DNA from: Comamonas sp. KCTC 72670
GTDB lineage: Bacteria > Myxococcota > Myxococcia > Myxococcales > Myxococcaceae
Direction of reading: 5' to 3'
Length of the DNA stretch: 64,000 nucleotides
Assembly (NCBI GenBank): GCA_014656495.1
Contig: BNCN01000013.1
Coordinates: 183,686 to 247,685, forward strand
A program made the translations under genes and the position numbers. This document shows positions 1-8,911 of the stretch, piece after piece; the first letter of the stretch is position 1, and each line of letters starts with the position of its first letter. The notes under the pieces were generated by a model, which ran no database searches, was not told where the DNA came from, and was given only the letters and a program-made list of their open reading frames with translations.

Positions 1-1134
1 GTGGGAATCATTGGTGCCGATACGAAGGCGAGCTGGGCAGGCGCCTCTCACATTCCGGCCGTTCAGGCGCAACCCGCCTTGGTGCTTGCCGCAGTCGCGA
101 CCCGCAAGGAAGAGAGCGCGAAGGCAGCGGCCAAGGCCTTTGGTGCCGAGCGCTGGTACGCCGACCCCTACGAGCTCATTTGTGACGAGCGCATCGATGT
201 CGTCACCGTCGCCGTCAAGGTGCCGGCACACCGCGAGCTGGTGCTCGCGGCGCTGGAAGCCAAGAAGGCTGTGTACTGCGAAGCACCGCTGGGCACGACC
301 TTGGCAGAAACGGAGGAAATGGCCGCCGCGGCTGGGAGGCTGCACACCGCGATCGGCCTGCAGGGACGAATGAATCCCTCCGTGCGCCGCGCCGCGGAGC
401 TCATCGCCGCGGGCAAGCTCGGCAGGTTGATGTCGGCCAGCGTCAGGGCGACGACGTTCGGTTACGGTCCGCAGTCGTCCAGTGCCTACGACTATTTCAA
501 CAAGGCGGCGTCCGGCGCCAGCTTCATGACCATCACGGCCGCGCACGTCCTCGACGTCGTCGAGGCCCTGCTTGGGAACATCATCGAGGTCGACGCGCGC
601 ACCGAGCTTCTCTGGCCGGAGATTCAATTGCTCGACACCGGCGAGACCTCGGCGCGTGAGATCCCCGACCACGTCGACCTGATCGCCAAGACGGCGCTCG
701 GCGCCTCGGTTTCCGTGCAGGTACTCGCCGGCGTGGCGGCGGGAGCGGCTCAGTTCGAGCTGACGATTCGCGGTTCGGGAGGCTGGCTGAAGCTGACCGG
801 CGACCATGTCGCGGGCGTCCAGGTCGGCGACCTGGTCCTGTCAGCGAGCGTAGGGTTCGAAGCGCCCGAAAGACCCATCGCATCGGGCGTGGGCGCTACG
901 TCCGCAGAGTTCTGGAAGGGCGCCGCCATCAATGTCGGCGAGGTCTACGCCAGCCTGGCGCGCGATATTTCAGCCGGCACGTTCGCCACCCCGGGCTTCT
1001 CGCACGCGGTGCATAACAGCCGGCTGATCGCCGCGGTCGAACGCGCGGCGCAGACCGGCGAGCGGCAGCGAGATTTTGCGTGTACCGAGGCTGGAACCAC
1101 GGCGCAACACGCAGGAACGCATCCTGCAGTGTGA
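1..1134 (+). CDS. Gfo/Idh/MocA-family oxidoreductase (5' partial)
   Basis: NAD(P)-dependent sugar or polyol dehydrogenase-like protein. The visible 377 residues begin inside the Rossmann nucleotide-binding strand (GIIGAD at residues 2-7), so the GTG at base 1 is probably an internal codon and the true start lies outside the window. The N-terminal Rossmann domain is followed by the C-terminal alpha/beta oxidoreductase domain ending at a TGA. The motif that is usually E-K-P, whose Lys is catalytic in the family, reads CEAPLG (residues 93-98) here, as in Gal80-like members, so classical dehydrogenase activity is uncertain. No operon partner is visible: the next gene on this strand starts more than 120 bases downstream. 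The substrate cannot be inferred. Confidence 0.85.
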   Translation: MGIIGADTKASWAGASHIPAVQAQPALVLAAVATRKEESAKAAAKAFGAERWYADPYELICDERIDVVTVAVKVPAHRELVLAALEAKKAVYCEAPLGTTLAETEEMAAAAGRLHTAIGLQGRMNPSVRRAAELIAAGKLGRLMSASVRATTFGYGPQSSSAYDYFNKAASGASFMTITAAHVLDVVEALLGNIIEVDARTELLWPEIQLLDTGETSAREIPDHVDLIAKTALGASVSVQVLAGVAAGAAQFELTIRGSGGWLKLTGDHVAGVQVGDLVLSASVGFEAPERPIASGVGATSAEFWKGAAINVGEVYASLARDISAGTFATPGFSHAVHNSRLIAAVERAAQTGERQRDFACTEAGTTAQHAGTHPAV

Positions 1135-1260
1135 GATCAACTCGTCGAGGAATTGGGGGTGAGGCCCCTGGCCCGCGCGCCAGCGGCGACCGTGGCAACG
1201 GATTGAGGGGGGGCATTGTCCCTCCGTCAGGAAATGGCGCCCGCCTACGATGTAGGCACC

Positions 1261-1845
1261 ATGACCGCACAAATCAGCGACACGCTCATCTTCCGCGAAC
1301 AGGAGTTCGACCTCGCGGCATTCAATGGCGAGGGCCTCTTCGATCCGGAGCAGCACGGCCTCATCCCCGAGGCGATGTCGACGTCATGCTATCGCGGCTA
1401 CTGGTGCACCTACGAGGTCGTCGCCGAGTCGCTGCGCCTCCAGGAGCTCTTCATCGGACTGCCGGCCCCAGTGGCCGACGCGGCCCGGCATGGCACGGGG
1501 CCCGCCCTGTTCGAGCAGCCGCCCGTCTACTCGGAAGAGCTCCACTGCTTCACCTACCGCAAGCTGTCCGCGCCCGTCCCATTCACCGGAGGGATCCTCG
1601 CCGCTGCCGACTTCATCCAGGAGCTCTACGTGCACATGGGCTTCCACCCCGCGTGGAAGTTCCGCAGGGTGCACGAATGGGTCTTCGAGCAAGGGACGTT
1701 GGTGCAGACCCGGGACTGCTCATCGGAGATGGCCCTCCTCCGGGAGAAGCTTGGCAACGCCCCGCTTCGCCCGCGGAATCCGAATGACAAACAAGACGTG
1801 GAGCGTTGGATCGACGAGTGCTTCACTCGCCACTACTGGCGCTGA
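1261..1845 (+). CDS. hypothetical protein, 194 aa
   Basis: A soluble, mixed-charge protein rich in Glu, Phe, Tyr and Trp, without signal peptide or membrane segment. I do not recognise a family. Composition and a long uninterrupted frame with strong third-position GC support coding. I chose the ATG giving MTAQISDTLIF; an in-frame TTG 45 bases upstream would add 15 residues. No clear Shine-Dalgarno precedes either start. The ten bases ATGTAGGCAC just before the chosen start match the short repeated word found in the intergenic regions near 2.9 kb and 16.5 kb, which may be chance. It is convergent with the following lipoprotein gene and separated from it by a strong hairpin. Confidence 0.6.
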   Translation: MTAQISDTLIFREQEFDLAAFNGEGLFDPEQHGLIPEAMSTSCYRGYWCTYEVVAESLRLQELFIGLPAPVADAARHGTGPALFEQPPVYSEELHCFTYRKLSAPVPFTGGILAAADFIQELYVHMGFHPAWKFRRVHEWVFEQGTLVQTRDCSSEMALLREKLGNAPLRPRNPNDKQDVERWIDECFTRHYWR

Positions 1846-1920
1846 GCGACAACTCCCAGGCGGGCGGCGGAGCGCCGGAGCCCCGCATGATGCCCCTGGC
1901 TGATGCAGTCCGTGAGCCCC

Positions 1921-1959
1921 GGGGCGGGAGTCCTCCTCGAACGAGGCTTCTCCCGCCCC
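1921..1959. terminator. Bidirectional hairpin terminator
   Basis: A perfect 10-bp stem (GGGGCGGGAG / CTCCCGCCCC), with an inner CCTC/GAGG pairing in the loop, lies between two convergent genes. There is no T-run, but position and stem strength suit a two-way terminator. Confidence 0.7.
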
Positions 1960-1993
1960 ACAACTCACGGGGCCTGCGCTGTGAAGCGAGGCG

Positions 1994-2602
1994 TCACGGG
2001 AACGCCATCACGGTCGGCGACGTGGTGCTGGTGAAGAAGTGCGGGTAGCTCGCGGTGTAGCGGCTCCCGCTGCCACTCTCGCCCCAGATGACCCCCGTCT
2101 TCGTTCCTGAGACGGTGACGGTCGTGCCGTCCCCGGCGATCGCCACGTTCTCAGACACGATGTTGCCCGCCCCCAGATAGACACCCAGGCTGGTCGTCCG
2201 GACGACCGTCAGCGTGGCCGGGTCCACATGGTGCAAGTGGAGGGTGATGGGCGCGCTGCCGCTGACGCTCCCCCTCCGGGTGTAGCTGGCCGCGAGCCCC
2301 AGCGCGTTCCCCGCGACGGACCGAGTCGGCTCATAGACGACAGACGTGCCCAGCGTCACACTGCCAGGCCCATGGACACACGTTGGGATGGGCTGACGGA
2401 AGAGCCGGATATCATAGACAGGCGGCGTCACGCCCGGCTGAGGATAGGCGGAGATGCTGTAGATGCAGCCGTCCATTGCCACGGACGACGCCGCGGCCTC
2501 TTGCTGCACCAGCGCGTCATCCTGCTCAGGCAACCCTTCTCCGCCACAGGCAGAGACGAGAACGGCAGTGCAAAGAGAGACAGCCCGGCTGAAGAATCGC
2601 AT
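1994..2602 (-). CDS. putative secreted lipoprotein, 202 aa
   Basis: The start giving MRFFSRAVSLCTAVLVSACGG is preceded by AAGGAG at 10 bases and yields a typical lipoprotein signal peptide with lipobox VSAC (Cys19). A longer open frame extends upstream but lacks these signals. The mature part is small, rich in Ser, Thr, Gly and Val, with two widely spaced Cys residues (in DGCIYS and PTCVHG) that could form a disulphide. It looks like a beta-sandwich-type extracytoplasmic domain; I do not recognise a named family. It is probably monocistronic, and the 660-bp region upstream of it contains the dispersed repeats described separately. Confidence 0.7.
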   Translation of the reverse strand: MRFFSRAVSLCTAVLVSACGGEGLPEQDDALVQQEAAASSVAMDGCIYSISAYPQPGVTPPVYDIRLFRQPIPTCVHGPGSVTLGTSVVYEPTRSVAGNALGLAASYTRRGSVSGSAPITLHLHHVDPATLTVVRTTSLGVYLGAGNIVSENVAIAGDGTTVTVSGTKTGVIWGESGSGSRYTASYPHFFTSTTSPTVMAFP

Positions 2603-2807
2603 CGCGCAATGACTCCTTGGCTTGAGTGGAAGCGTGAGGAAGCTAACAGCAAAGTGATTGGCGGCGTGGACGTTCTGCACGCAGCCTCTCATTCCGCGAT
2701 GACACCACAGGGGCGACAATGACCCTGCGCCTGGAGCACCGTCACGCGCGCGGGATGAACGTCTTCGTGCCCCAGGTCCGGCACAGGCATGCCGGACAAG
2801 CGACCCA

Positions 2808-3192
2808 ATGACAATCAACCCACCCAACACCACGGCAAGCCCCCACCAGCCTTCAGCACAGACAGACAATTTCAATCAATCACTCTGTCCCAGCACCCTG
2901 CCAAACCACTGATAGTTCGAGCATGTAGGCACGGCCACTTCAACCTGAACACCCGCGCACGTAGGCACGCCCCGAAAAACCACTGAACAGGGTTACAGCA
3001 AAACGTACAGGATCAGAGCGCAGCGCCTGACTGAACATTCAAGCAGTACAGGTCCCGTTGGAGGGTCCAGGAAACTGCCTGATGACGTGTTCAGGTAGGC
3101 GAAGCCCGGGATCAGCTGCAGGCTCAAACAGCGAGTCTCGGCCGCTCGTGCTGCCCAGCACCCACTGCTCATCTATTCATGTAGGCACAGCA
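2808..3192. repeat. Intergenic array of short dispersed repeats, copy 1
   Basis: The 660-bp gap between 2603 and 3262 has no convincing gene. It holds an A/C-rich tract (about 2808-2880) followed by short words that recur 13 kb away. Word A is close to TTCATGTAGGCACAG: at 2922-2932 (CATGTAGGCAC), 2958-2968 (CACGTAGGCAC), 3088-3100 (degenerate) and 3176-3190 (full). Word B is close to CACTGAACATCC..GCAG: at 2976-2991 and 3029-3047. CAGGATCAGA at about 3008-3017 is also shared with copy 2. Words are separated by unrelated DNA and spacing is irregular, so this is neither a CRISPR array nor a simple tandem repeat. Function unknown. Confidence 0.55.
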
Positions 3193-3262
3193 CCCAGAGG
3201 CTCTTTTTTCCAGTGCGCCACCCACACCGCGATCACTCACGATGCGGGCGGAAGCACCCTCA

Positions 3263-5521
3263 TCAGTGCAGCGTGCTCTCGAGGAGCTGAAAGCCCGTGC
3301 CAATGCCTTGCACATTGGTCAGCCGCAGCAGCACCTCCCCCGAGGTGAGCTGCCAATAGACATCCGCGCGCGCGTAGTCATCTGGGAGGAGGCGGGGATA
3401 GGCCTTGAACTCCGCCCACGTGACGCCGTCCGCGCTGAACATGAGGTGGGCGGCTTCGTCCCCTGGCGCGTACACGTCCCCCCCGGTCTCGCGCGTGGTG
3501 CCCATCAGGTATCCGCCATCACGGAGCCGAAGCACGGAGTAGCTCGGCCCTGGCAGCCGCGTCATCTCCATCATCTCATCGTCCGCCCCCACGCGACGGA
3601 TGCTGGGAACGTCGGGCCCGTAGAGGGTGTCCGAGCCGAAGAGCAGGCCCGGAGGGGTGACGATACCGTCCACCGCGACGCCCCGAGGACCGTCCACCAC
3701 GGCGCTCCACGTCACGCCGTCATCCACCGAGCGCAGCAAGCCTCCTCGCGCGTCCCCCATCATCGCCCAAAGGACGCCCTGCTCCGCGTCCGCCACCAGC
3801 GAGTGGCAGTGACGTCGCCCCTCCAGCGTGGCGCGCACCGTCCAGGTGGCCCCCCCGTCCGTGCTCGCCCAGATGCGGATGGGCGACTCGTTGGAGAACA
3901 CCTGGTACTCACCAAAGAAGACGGTGCCACGCAGCTCGCGAATGTTGCCCGGTTGGAGCATGCGGAACATGCCCAGGGGCAGCACATCCCGCCAGGTGGC
4001 GCCGTTGTCCGTGGAGCGCGAAAGCGAGTGCATGCCCCCCTGGGCCAGGGTGTCCGCGATCAAGGTGCCGTCCTTCAGGGACGTCATGACCTGGAAGGCG
4101 GAGCCTTTCGGGTGGCGACCGCGCGGCGTCCAGGTGCGCGCGTTGTCCGTGCTGGCCCACAGCAGTGAACGGCCCATCTCCCGCTGCACCGCGAACACGG
4201 TGCCGTCGGGGTCCACGGTGAGCACGTCGTGGGTGGAGTTCGTCAGCGTCTCCGTGAGGGACATCTTCCTGGCGGGCTCCTCGGACGGCTCGCGCCCGAA
4301 CCGCAGCGCGACCTCCGCCCCCATCAACGCATGGGCCTTTTCGGAGAGTCCTTCGGAGTCCTCCTGCATGATGGGCACGAAGCGCGCATCGCGCGACTCC
4401 GTGAGGACCCTGTCGAAGTCCACCACCTGGACCGCCGGGCTCGCCGAGCGCAGCCAATCATTCACCGCCGCCCGGACCTCTCGAGCTGGCTCCCCGCTGG
4501 GCGACGTGCCCCCCCGAAGCGGGAGTGTCCCGGCGTGGACGCGGCACTGTGAACCCAACCTCGACAGCAGCGTATCCAACGATGCCAGCAGCGCGGGCGC
4601 GTCGGCGGCAGGCGCTTCGTCATCGCCCAGCACCACCAGGCAGTCCGTGACGCCCGCGAGCCGCAGCGTCCCCGCGTCGAGCGCCGAGACCACCGAGTCG
4701 ATGCGCTGGCCCTCGTGACTGAGGTTGATCACCGGCACGCCCAGCAGCCGCTCGGCCACGGCGGGCCACGTCTTCCGGATGTCACCGGCGGGCGCCCCCT
4801 TGCCCACGGCGAAGCGGCCTCCAATGAGCGCGATGGTGCGGTCGGGCGGGCCGTCCACCTCAATGCCACCAAGCCCCACCAGCCGGCGCTGCGCCACGCC
4901 CATCTGGCCGGGCTCCGAGACGTGGCTCCCCTCGGCCACATAGCTCTGGGGGAAGAGGTCCACGAGCCCCTCGGCGACGGCGCCCTCGACCTCGAAGGAG
5001 ATGGCCAGCTCCTCGCGGAAGCGCACGGACAGCGCCACGGGGTCACTGTGAAGCGCGTGACGTGCGCCGAGCTGCGCGCCTGGCGCGCCCTGGAAGGTGA
5101 GCGGCAGCGGGGCCGACGCGAGCACGCCATGGGCGTCCGCGCGAGCCACGGTGGCCGCATGGATCGTGAGGGTGTCATCCCCCGCGAAGAAGACGAAGCT
5201 CAGCCGCTCGCCAGCGCGCGCCACGGGGATGCGGAAGCGAAAGGTCGTGCGTGTCTCCACGGTTCGCGAGCCCGGCAGCGTTTGCAAGAAGGCAGGTGGG
5301 AACACCTGATGTCCAGTGGCCTCCGCTGGCTCGTCCCCGGGCGCAGGAGCTTCGGGCTCCAGGGGGTGTCCACCATCGGAAGAGATCGAGGGCTCGACGG
5401 GAGTCGGCGGGGCCTGGATGGGGGGTGGCGCCTCCCCTCCTGGATGCGAACTGCAGGCCATTCCCAAGCAGAGTCCCACCGCGACCAGCCCCACCGCCCC
5501 TGAATTCCATCTTGCTGTCAT
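3263..5521 (-). CDS. lipoprotein with degenerate SGNH-hydrolase domain and Asp-box (BNR) propeller
   Basis: 752 aa. The start MTARWNSG gives a signal peptide with lipobox GMAC (Cys23), then a Pro/Glu-rich linker. Residues about 75-205 resemble the beta-sandwich preceding the catalytic domain of secreted GDSL esterases; about 228-408 follow the SGNH fold. Its active-site blocks are altered: GDS is GGR (234-236), the G-x-N-D block is LGDDEA (298-303), and the D-x-x-H block is DSEGLSE without His, so it should be inactive as an esterase. The C-terminal half carries five Asp-boxes (STDNARTW, STDNGATW, STDGGATW, SVDDGVTW, SADGVTW), typical of sialidase-like or Vps10-like propellers. Probably anchored in the outer membrane as a binding protein. 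Divergent from the metal ATPase gene across a 244-bp promoter region. Confidence 0.75.
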   Translation of the reverse strand: MTARWNSGAVGLVAVGLCLGMACSSHPGGEAPPPIQAPPTPVEPSISSDGGHPLEPEAPAPGDEPAEATGHQVFPPAFLQTLPGSRTVETRTTFRFRIPVARAGERLSFVFFAGDDTLTIHAATVARADAHGVLASAPLPLTFQGAPGAQLGARHALHSDPVALSVRFREELAISFEVEGAVAEGLVDLFPQSYVAEGSHVSEPGQMGVAQRRLVGLGGIEVDGPPDRTIALIGGRFAVGKGAPAGDIRKTWPAVAERLLGVPVINLSHEGQRIDSVVSALDAGTLRLAGVTDCLVVLGDDEAPAADAPALLASLDTLLSRLGSQCRVHAGTLPLRGGTSPSGEPAREVRAAVNDWLRSASPAVQVVDFDRVLTESRDARFVPIMQEDSEGLSEKAHALMGAEVALRFGREPSEEPARKMSLTETLTNSTHDVLTVDPDGTVFAVQREMGRSLLWASTDNARTWTPRGRHPKGSAFQVMTSLKDGTLIADTLAQGGMHSLSRSTDNGATWRDVLPLGMFRMLQPGNIRELRGTVFFGEYQVFSNESPIRIWASTDGGATWTVRATLEGRRHCHSLVADAEQGVLWAMMGDARGGLLRSVDDGVTWSAVVDGPRGVAVDGIVTPPGLLFGSDTLYGPDVPSIRRVGADDEMMEMTRLPGPSYSVLRLRDGGYLMGTTRETGGDVYAPGDEAAHLMFSADGVTWAEFKAYPRLLPDDYARADVYWQLTSGEVLLRLTNVQGIGTGFQLLESTLH

Positions 5522-5765
5522 GACGTCCCTGACCTCTCCGCATTCGACCGGGAAGCTGAGCAACGGCGGAATCGGCGACCAGCGACTCATTAGGACCACA
5601 CACGTGTCGGTGTCCGCGCAAACACCTCTCTTGCGAGGCAGGGACGCACTGACCATGACTCCCTCCGGGCACATGAAGGGGTCGCGCGGCATGCGCCAGA
5701 AAGGACATCGCAGTGGTGCTTTCGTCTTGGCATGGCAGCGCAGGCCCCGCGGGGACGGTGACGGG

Positions 5766-8057
5766 GTGAGCAAGCGCGCCCATTCACCGTGGCAGATGAC
5801 ACTGCTCGCGCTCGCGCTTGCGGGCTTGGCCGCGGGCTGCGTCCTCTACCTGGCGCATGCCGCCGCCGCGGCCCGTTGGGCGTGGGCCGCGACCACCACC
5901 GTCGTCTTGATTCCCACGCTCGGCGCCGTCATCCAGGGCCTGCTGCGCAGAGAGACCGGCGTGGACCTCATCGCGGTCCTGGCCATGGCGGGCGCGCTGG
6001 CGCTCGGCGAGAACCTCGCGGGCGCCATCATCGCCGTGATGCTCACGGGAGGAGCGGCGCTCGAGCGCTTCGCGGTCGCTCGGGCCCACCGTGAGCTCGC
6101 AGCGCTCCTGGAGCGGGCGCCGCGCGTCGCACACCGGCGCGCCGGGCGTGACATCGTCGACGTGGACGTCGCGGAGGTCGGGCTCGGCGACTTCCTCGTC
6201 ATCAAACCGGGTGAGGTGGTTCCCGCCGATGGCATCGTCGGAGGAGGAGGCGCCGTGCTGGACGAGTCGGCGCTCACGGGGGAGTCGAAACCCGTGCGAC
6301 TCGACGCCGGCACGCCGGTCCGCAGCGGGAGCACGAACGCCGGGGGCCCCTTCGAGCTGCGCGTCACCGCCCCCGCGGCCGAGAGCACGTATGCGGGCAT
6401 CATTCGACTGGTCAAGGCGGCCGAGGCGTCGAAGGCGCCCTTCGTCCAGCTCGCGGACCGCTACGCACTCGGGTTCCTGGGCCTCACGCTCGCCCTGTCC
6501 GCCTTCGCGGGGTTCGTGGGCGGCCCGGACCGCGCGCTCGCGGTGCTCGTCGTGGCGACCCCCTGCCCGCTGCTCCTGGCCGCTCCGGCGGCGCTCATCG
6601 CCGGTGTCTCTCGCGCGGCGAAGCACGGCATCATCGTCAAGGGCGGAGGCCCGCTCGAAACGCTCGCGCGCGTCAAGGTGCTGCTCCTCGACAAGACGGG
6701 GACGGTGACGTCGGCGCGGCCGCAGGTCGTCGCGGTCGAAGCGCTCGGGCCCCTGTCGTCGGACGACGTCGTCCGGCTCGCGGCGTCTGTCGAGCAGCTA
6801 TCCGTCCACCCGTTCGCCCCCGCGATTCTCGCGGAGGCACGCGACCGGCGCATGGAGCTCAGCTTCCCGCTCGACGTCCGCGAACAGATGGGCACGGGCC
6901 TCGCGGGGACCGTCGACGGCCGCCGCGTGACGGTGGGCCAACTCGCCTACGCGGCACCGGACACGCCCCGCACGCCGGAGCTGCGGTCCATCGAGCTGCG
7001 CACGGCGGTTGAAGGCTCCTCGAGCGTCTACGTCTCCGTCGACGGCGCGCTCGCGGGCGTCCTCCTGCTTCAGGACCCGATTCGACCGGAGGCGCCTCGC
7101 ACGCTGCGCTCGCTCCGGGCCGCGGGCGTCCAGCGCATCCACATGGTGACGGGCGACCACCCCGACGTCGCCGAGCTCGTCGGTGATGCGCTGGGCATGG
7201 ACCGCGTGTTCGCCGAGCGAGCGCCGGAGGAGAAGGTCGAGGTCATCAAGACCGTCCGGACCGAGGGAATCACCGCGATGGTCGGCGACGGCATCAACGA
7301 CGCCCCGGCATTGGCGCTCGCCGACATCGGCATCGCCATGGGAGCGCGCGGCGCCACGGCGGCCTCCGAGGCCGCGGACGTCGTGCTCACCACGGACCGG
7401 CTCGAAGGGCTCCTGCTCGCGACGCGGATCGCGCAGCGTACCCGGCGCATCGCGCTGGAGAGCGTCTTCGTCGGGATGGGGCTCTCGCTCGTGGCGATGC
7501 TCTTCGCCGCCGCGGGCTACCTCACGCCGGTCGCGGGGGCCCTCCTCCAGGAAGGCATCGACGTCCTCGTCATCCTGAACGCCCTGCGCGCCCTCGGCGG
7601 AGGGGGCCTCATGGCGCCCAAGCGCCCGGAGACCCGGGGGCTCGCGCAGGGGCTCGCCTTGGCGCATCAGTCCTTGCGGCCCCACGTCAACGAGCTCGCG
7701 GCACTGGCGGCGCGCCTTGACACCCTGGAACCGTCGGATGCGCGCGCACAGCTCGAACGACTCCGCGACATGCTCGAGGAGAAGCTCCTGCCGCACGAGC
7801 AAGAGGAGCAGCAGACCGCCTATCCGCTGTTCGGAAAATTCCTCAAGGACGAGGACCCCACCGGGCCGCTCATCCAGACCCACCATGAGATCCGCCGGCT
7901 CACGCGCCTCTTCGGGCGGCGGGTCGCGCAGCTTCCGCCCGAAGGACTCCGGCCCGAGGAGCTGCGCGACCTCCGCCGGGTCCTCTACAGCCTGCACGCC
8001 ATCCTCTCCCTCCACTTCGCGCAGGAGGAGGAGCTGTACAGCCTCTTCGAGGCGTGA
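5766..8057 (+). CDS. P1B-5-type metal-transporting ATPase with C-terminal hemerythrin-like domain
   Basis: About 763 aa from the GTG giving MSKRAHSPWQ; an ATG at 5796 and one at 5691 (preceded by AAGGGG) are alternatives. No N-terminal metal-binding domain. Visible P-type motifs: TGES (171-174), membrane metal motif ATPCPLLLA (264-272), phosphorylation site DKTGT (309-313), SVHPF (346-350, the HP motif of P1B pumps), TGDHPD, and GDGINDAP (507-514). The TPC signature and the C-terminal 140 residues, a His/Glu-rich helical domain (HQSLRPH, PHEQEEQ, HHEIRRL, LHAILSLHFAQEEEL), match the P1B-5 group, whose characterised members export nickel or iron and carry a hemerythrin-like regulatory tail. 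Integral inner-membrane protein with about six to eight helices. It ends 32 bases from the convergent N-ATPase operon. Confidence 0.85.
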   Translation: MSKRAHSPWQMTLLALALAGLAAGCVLYLAHAAAAARWAWAATTTVVLIPTLGAVIQGLLRRETGVDLIAVLAMAGALALGENLAGAIIAVMLTGGAALERFAVARAHRELAALLERAPRVAHRRAGRDIVDVDVAEVGLGDFLVIKPGEVVPADGIVGGGGAVLDESALTGESKPVRLDAGTPVRSGSTNAGGPFELRVTAPAAESTYAGIIRLVKAAEASKAPFVQLADRYALGFLGLTLALSAFAGFVGGPDRALAVLVVATPCPLLLAAPAALIAGVSRAAKHGIIVKGGGPLETLARVKVLLLDKTGTVTSARPQVVAVEALGPLSSDDVVRLAASVEQLSVHPFAPAILAEARDRRMELSFPLDVREQMGTGLAGTVDGRRVTVGQLAYAAPDTPRTPELRSIELRTAVEGSSSVYVSVDGALAGVLLLQDPIRPEAPRTLRSLRAAGVQRIHMVTGDHPDVAELVGDALGMDRVFAERAPEEKVEVIKTVRTEGITAMVGDGINDAPALALADIGIAMGARGATAASEAADVVLTTDRLEGLLLATRIAQRTRRIALESVFVGMGLSLVAMLFAAAGYLTPVAGALLQEGIDVLVILNALRALGGGGLMAPKRPETRGLAQGLALAHQSLRPHVNELAALAARLDTLEPSDARAQLERLRDMLEEKLLPHEQEEQQTAYPLFGKFLKDEDPTGPLIQTHHEIRRLTRLFGRRVAQLPPEGLRPEELRDLRRVLYSLHAILSLHFAQEEELYSLFEA

Positions 8058-8089
8058 ACGCCGCGCATGCCGTTGCCGCGGAAGGGAGC

Positions 8090-8911
8090 TCAGGTGTCAT
8101 GGCGGGCCCTGACGCCCACGGCCACTTCAATCACCTCCTGCGTGCTGGCTTCCCGGCGAGCCGCCGCGAGTTGCTGCCGGAGACCGCGGGCCCGCGCCTC
8201 CAGCCACTTCTCCGCGGATTGGGTCGCGATGAGCCGCGCCCCATGTTCCGACGCCATCGCATCCAGCAACACGTCATGGAGCGTGATGTAGAGAAACTCT
8301 CGCATCGTCGCGGCGGCGAACGCCTCCGAACGAACATGGCGAGCCCGTGGCCGCGCCTCCGCGTTCGCCACTTCGAGAGGCAGCAGGCGCACGCTCTCCG
8401 GGCTCACGCGCCCCACACCGGTGAAGCGGCTGGAGACGATGTCGAAGCTCAAGAGCCTGTCTTCCGCGTAGCGGCCCAGGACCTCTTCGGCCAGTTGAAG
8501 CAACAGGCTCGAGATGCCAGCCACGCTGGTCGGCATGGCGTGCTCTCGAAGCACGGCGACGCCCCTGCGCCGCAGCAAGGACGCGGCGCGACGTCCGACA
8601 CAGTAGGTAGGCCCGCCTCCGAGCGCGGCACGGCGCGCCGCCGCTTCGGCGACGACCTGGCTGTTGTAGCTCCCACACAGGCCCAGCTCGGCTCCGATGA
8701 CGAGCACCCCCGCCCCCTCCACGCCCTGCGCGATGACGGCCCCCGCCTCCTGCAGCATGCGCTCCACGCCGCTCCGGTAGACGCGGGCCTGCTCGACCGA
8801 CCTCCGCGCTTCGCGCAGATGATGGGCGGAGAGGCTCTTCATCGCGCCCACGGCCTCGCCCAGCGCCTCGAGTGAGCGGAGCCTCCGCCGTCCCGCCAGG
8901 TCGCTCCTCAC
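8090..8911 (-). CDS. atpG: N-ATPase gamma subunit
   Basis: 273 aa, the central-stalk rotor subunit of the F-type complex. The N-terminal helix (RRRLRSLEALGEAVGAMKSL) and the C-terminal helix rich in small residues match F1 gamma, as does GAELGLCGSYNSQV in the middle domain (the family's 'SDRGLCGGxN' position). I chose the GTG overlapping the atpA stop as GTGA; another GTG lies six bases upstream. It is the last gene of the nine-gene operon, as atpG is in other N-ATPase operons (order atpDCQRBEFAG). Sequence identity to housekeeping gamma appears low, as expected for the N-ATPase branch. Confidence 0.85.
   Translation of the reverse strand: MRSDLAGRRRLRSLEALGEAVGAMKSLSAHHLREARRSVEQARVYRSGVERMLQEAGAVIAQGVEGAGVLVIGAELGLCGSYNSQVVAEAAARRAALGGGPTYCVGRRAASLLRRRGVAVLREHAMPTSVAGISSLLLQLAEEVLGRYAEDRLLSFDIVSSRFTGVGRVSPESVRLLPLEVANAEARPRARHVRSEAFAAATMREFLYITLHDVLLDAMASEHGARLIATQSAEKWLEARARGLRQQLAAARREASTQEVIEVAVGVRARHDT

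Noticed and set aside
1..3. GTG at the first base as the true start of the oxidoreductase
   Set aside because: It falls inside the Rossmann strand (V-G-I-I-G), so a few N-terminal residues must lie outside the window.
2789..2986. Short open frame in the first repeat region
   Set aside because: No ribosome binding site, composition unlike coding DNA here, and the repeated words cut across the frame.
2808..3192. CRISPR array
   Set aside because: Repeated words are too short, imperfect and irregularly spaced, and there are no cas genes.
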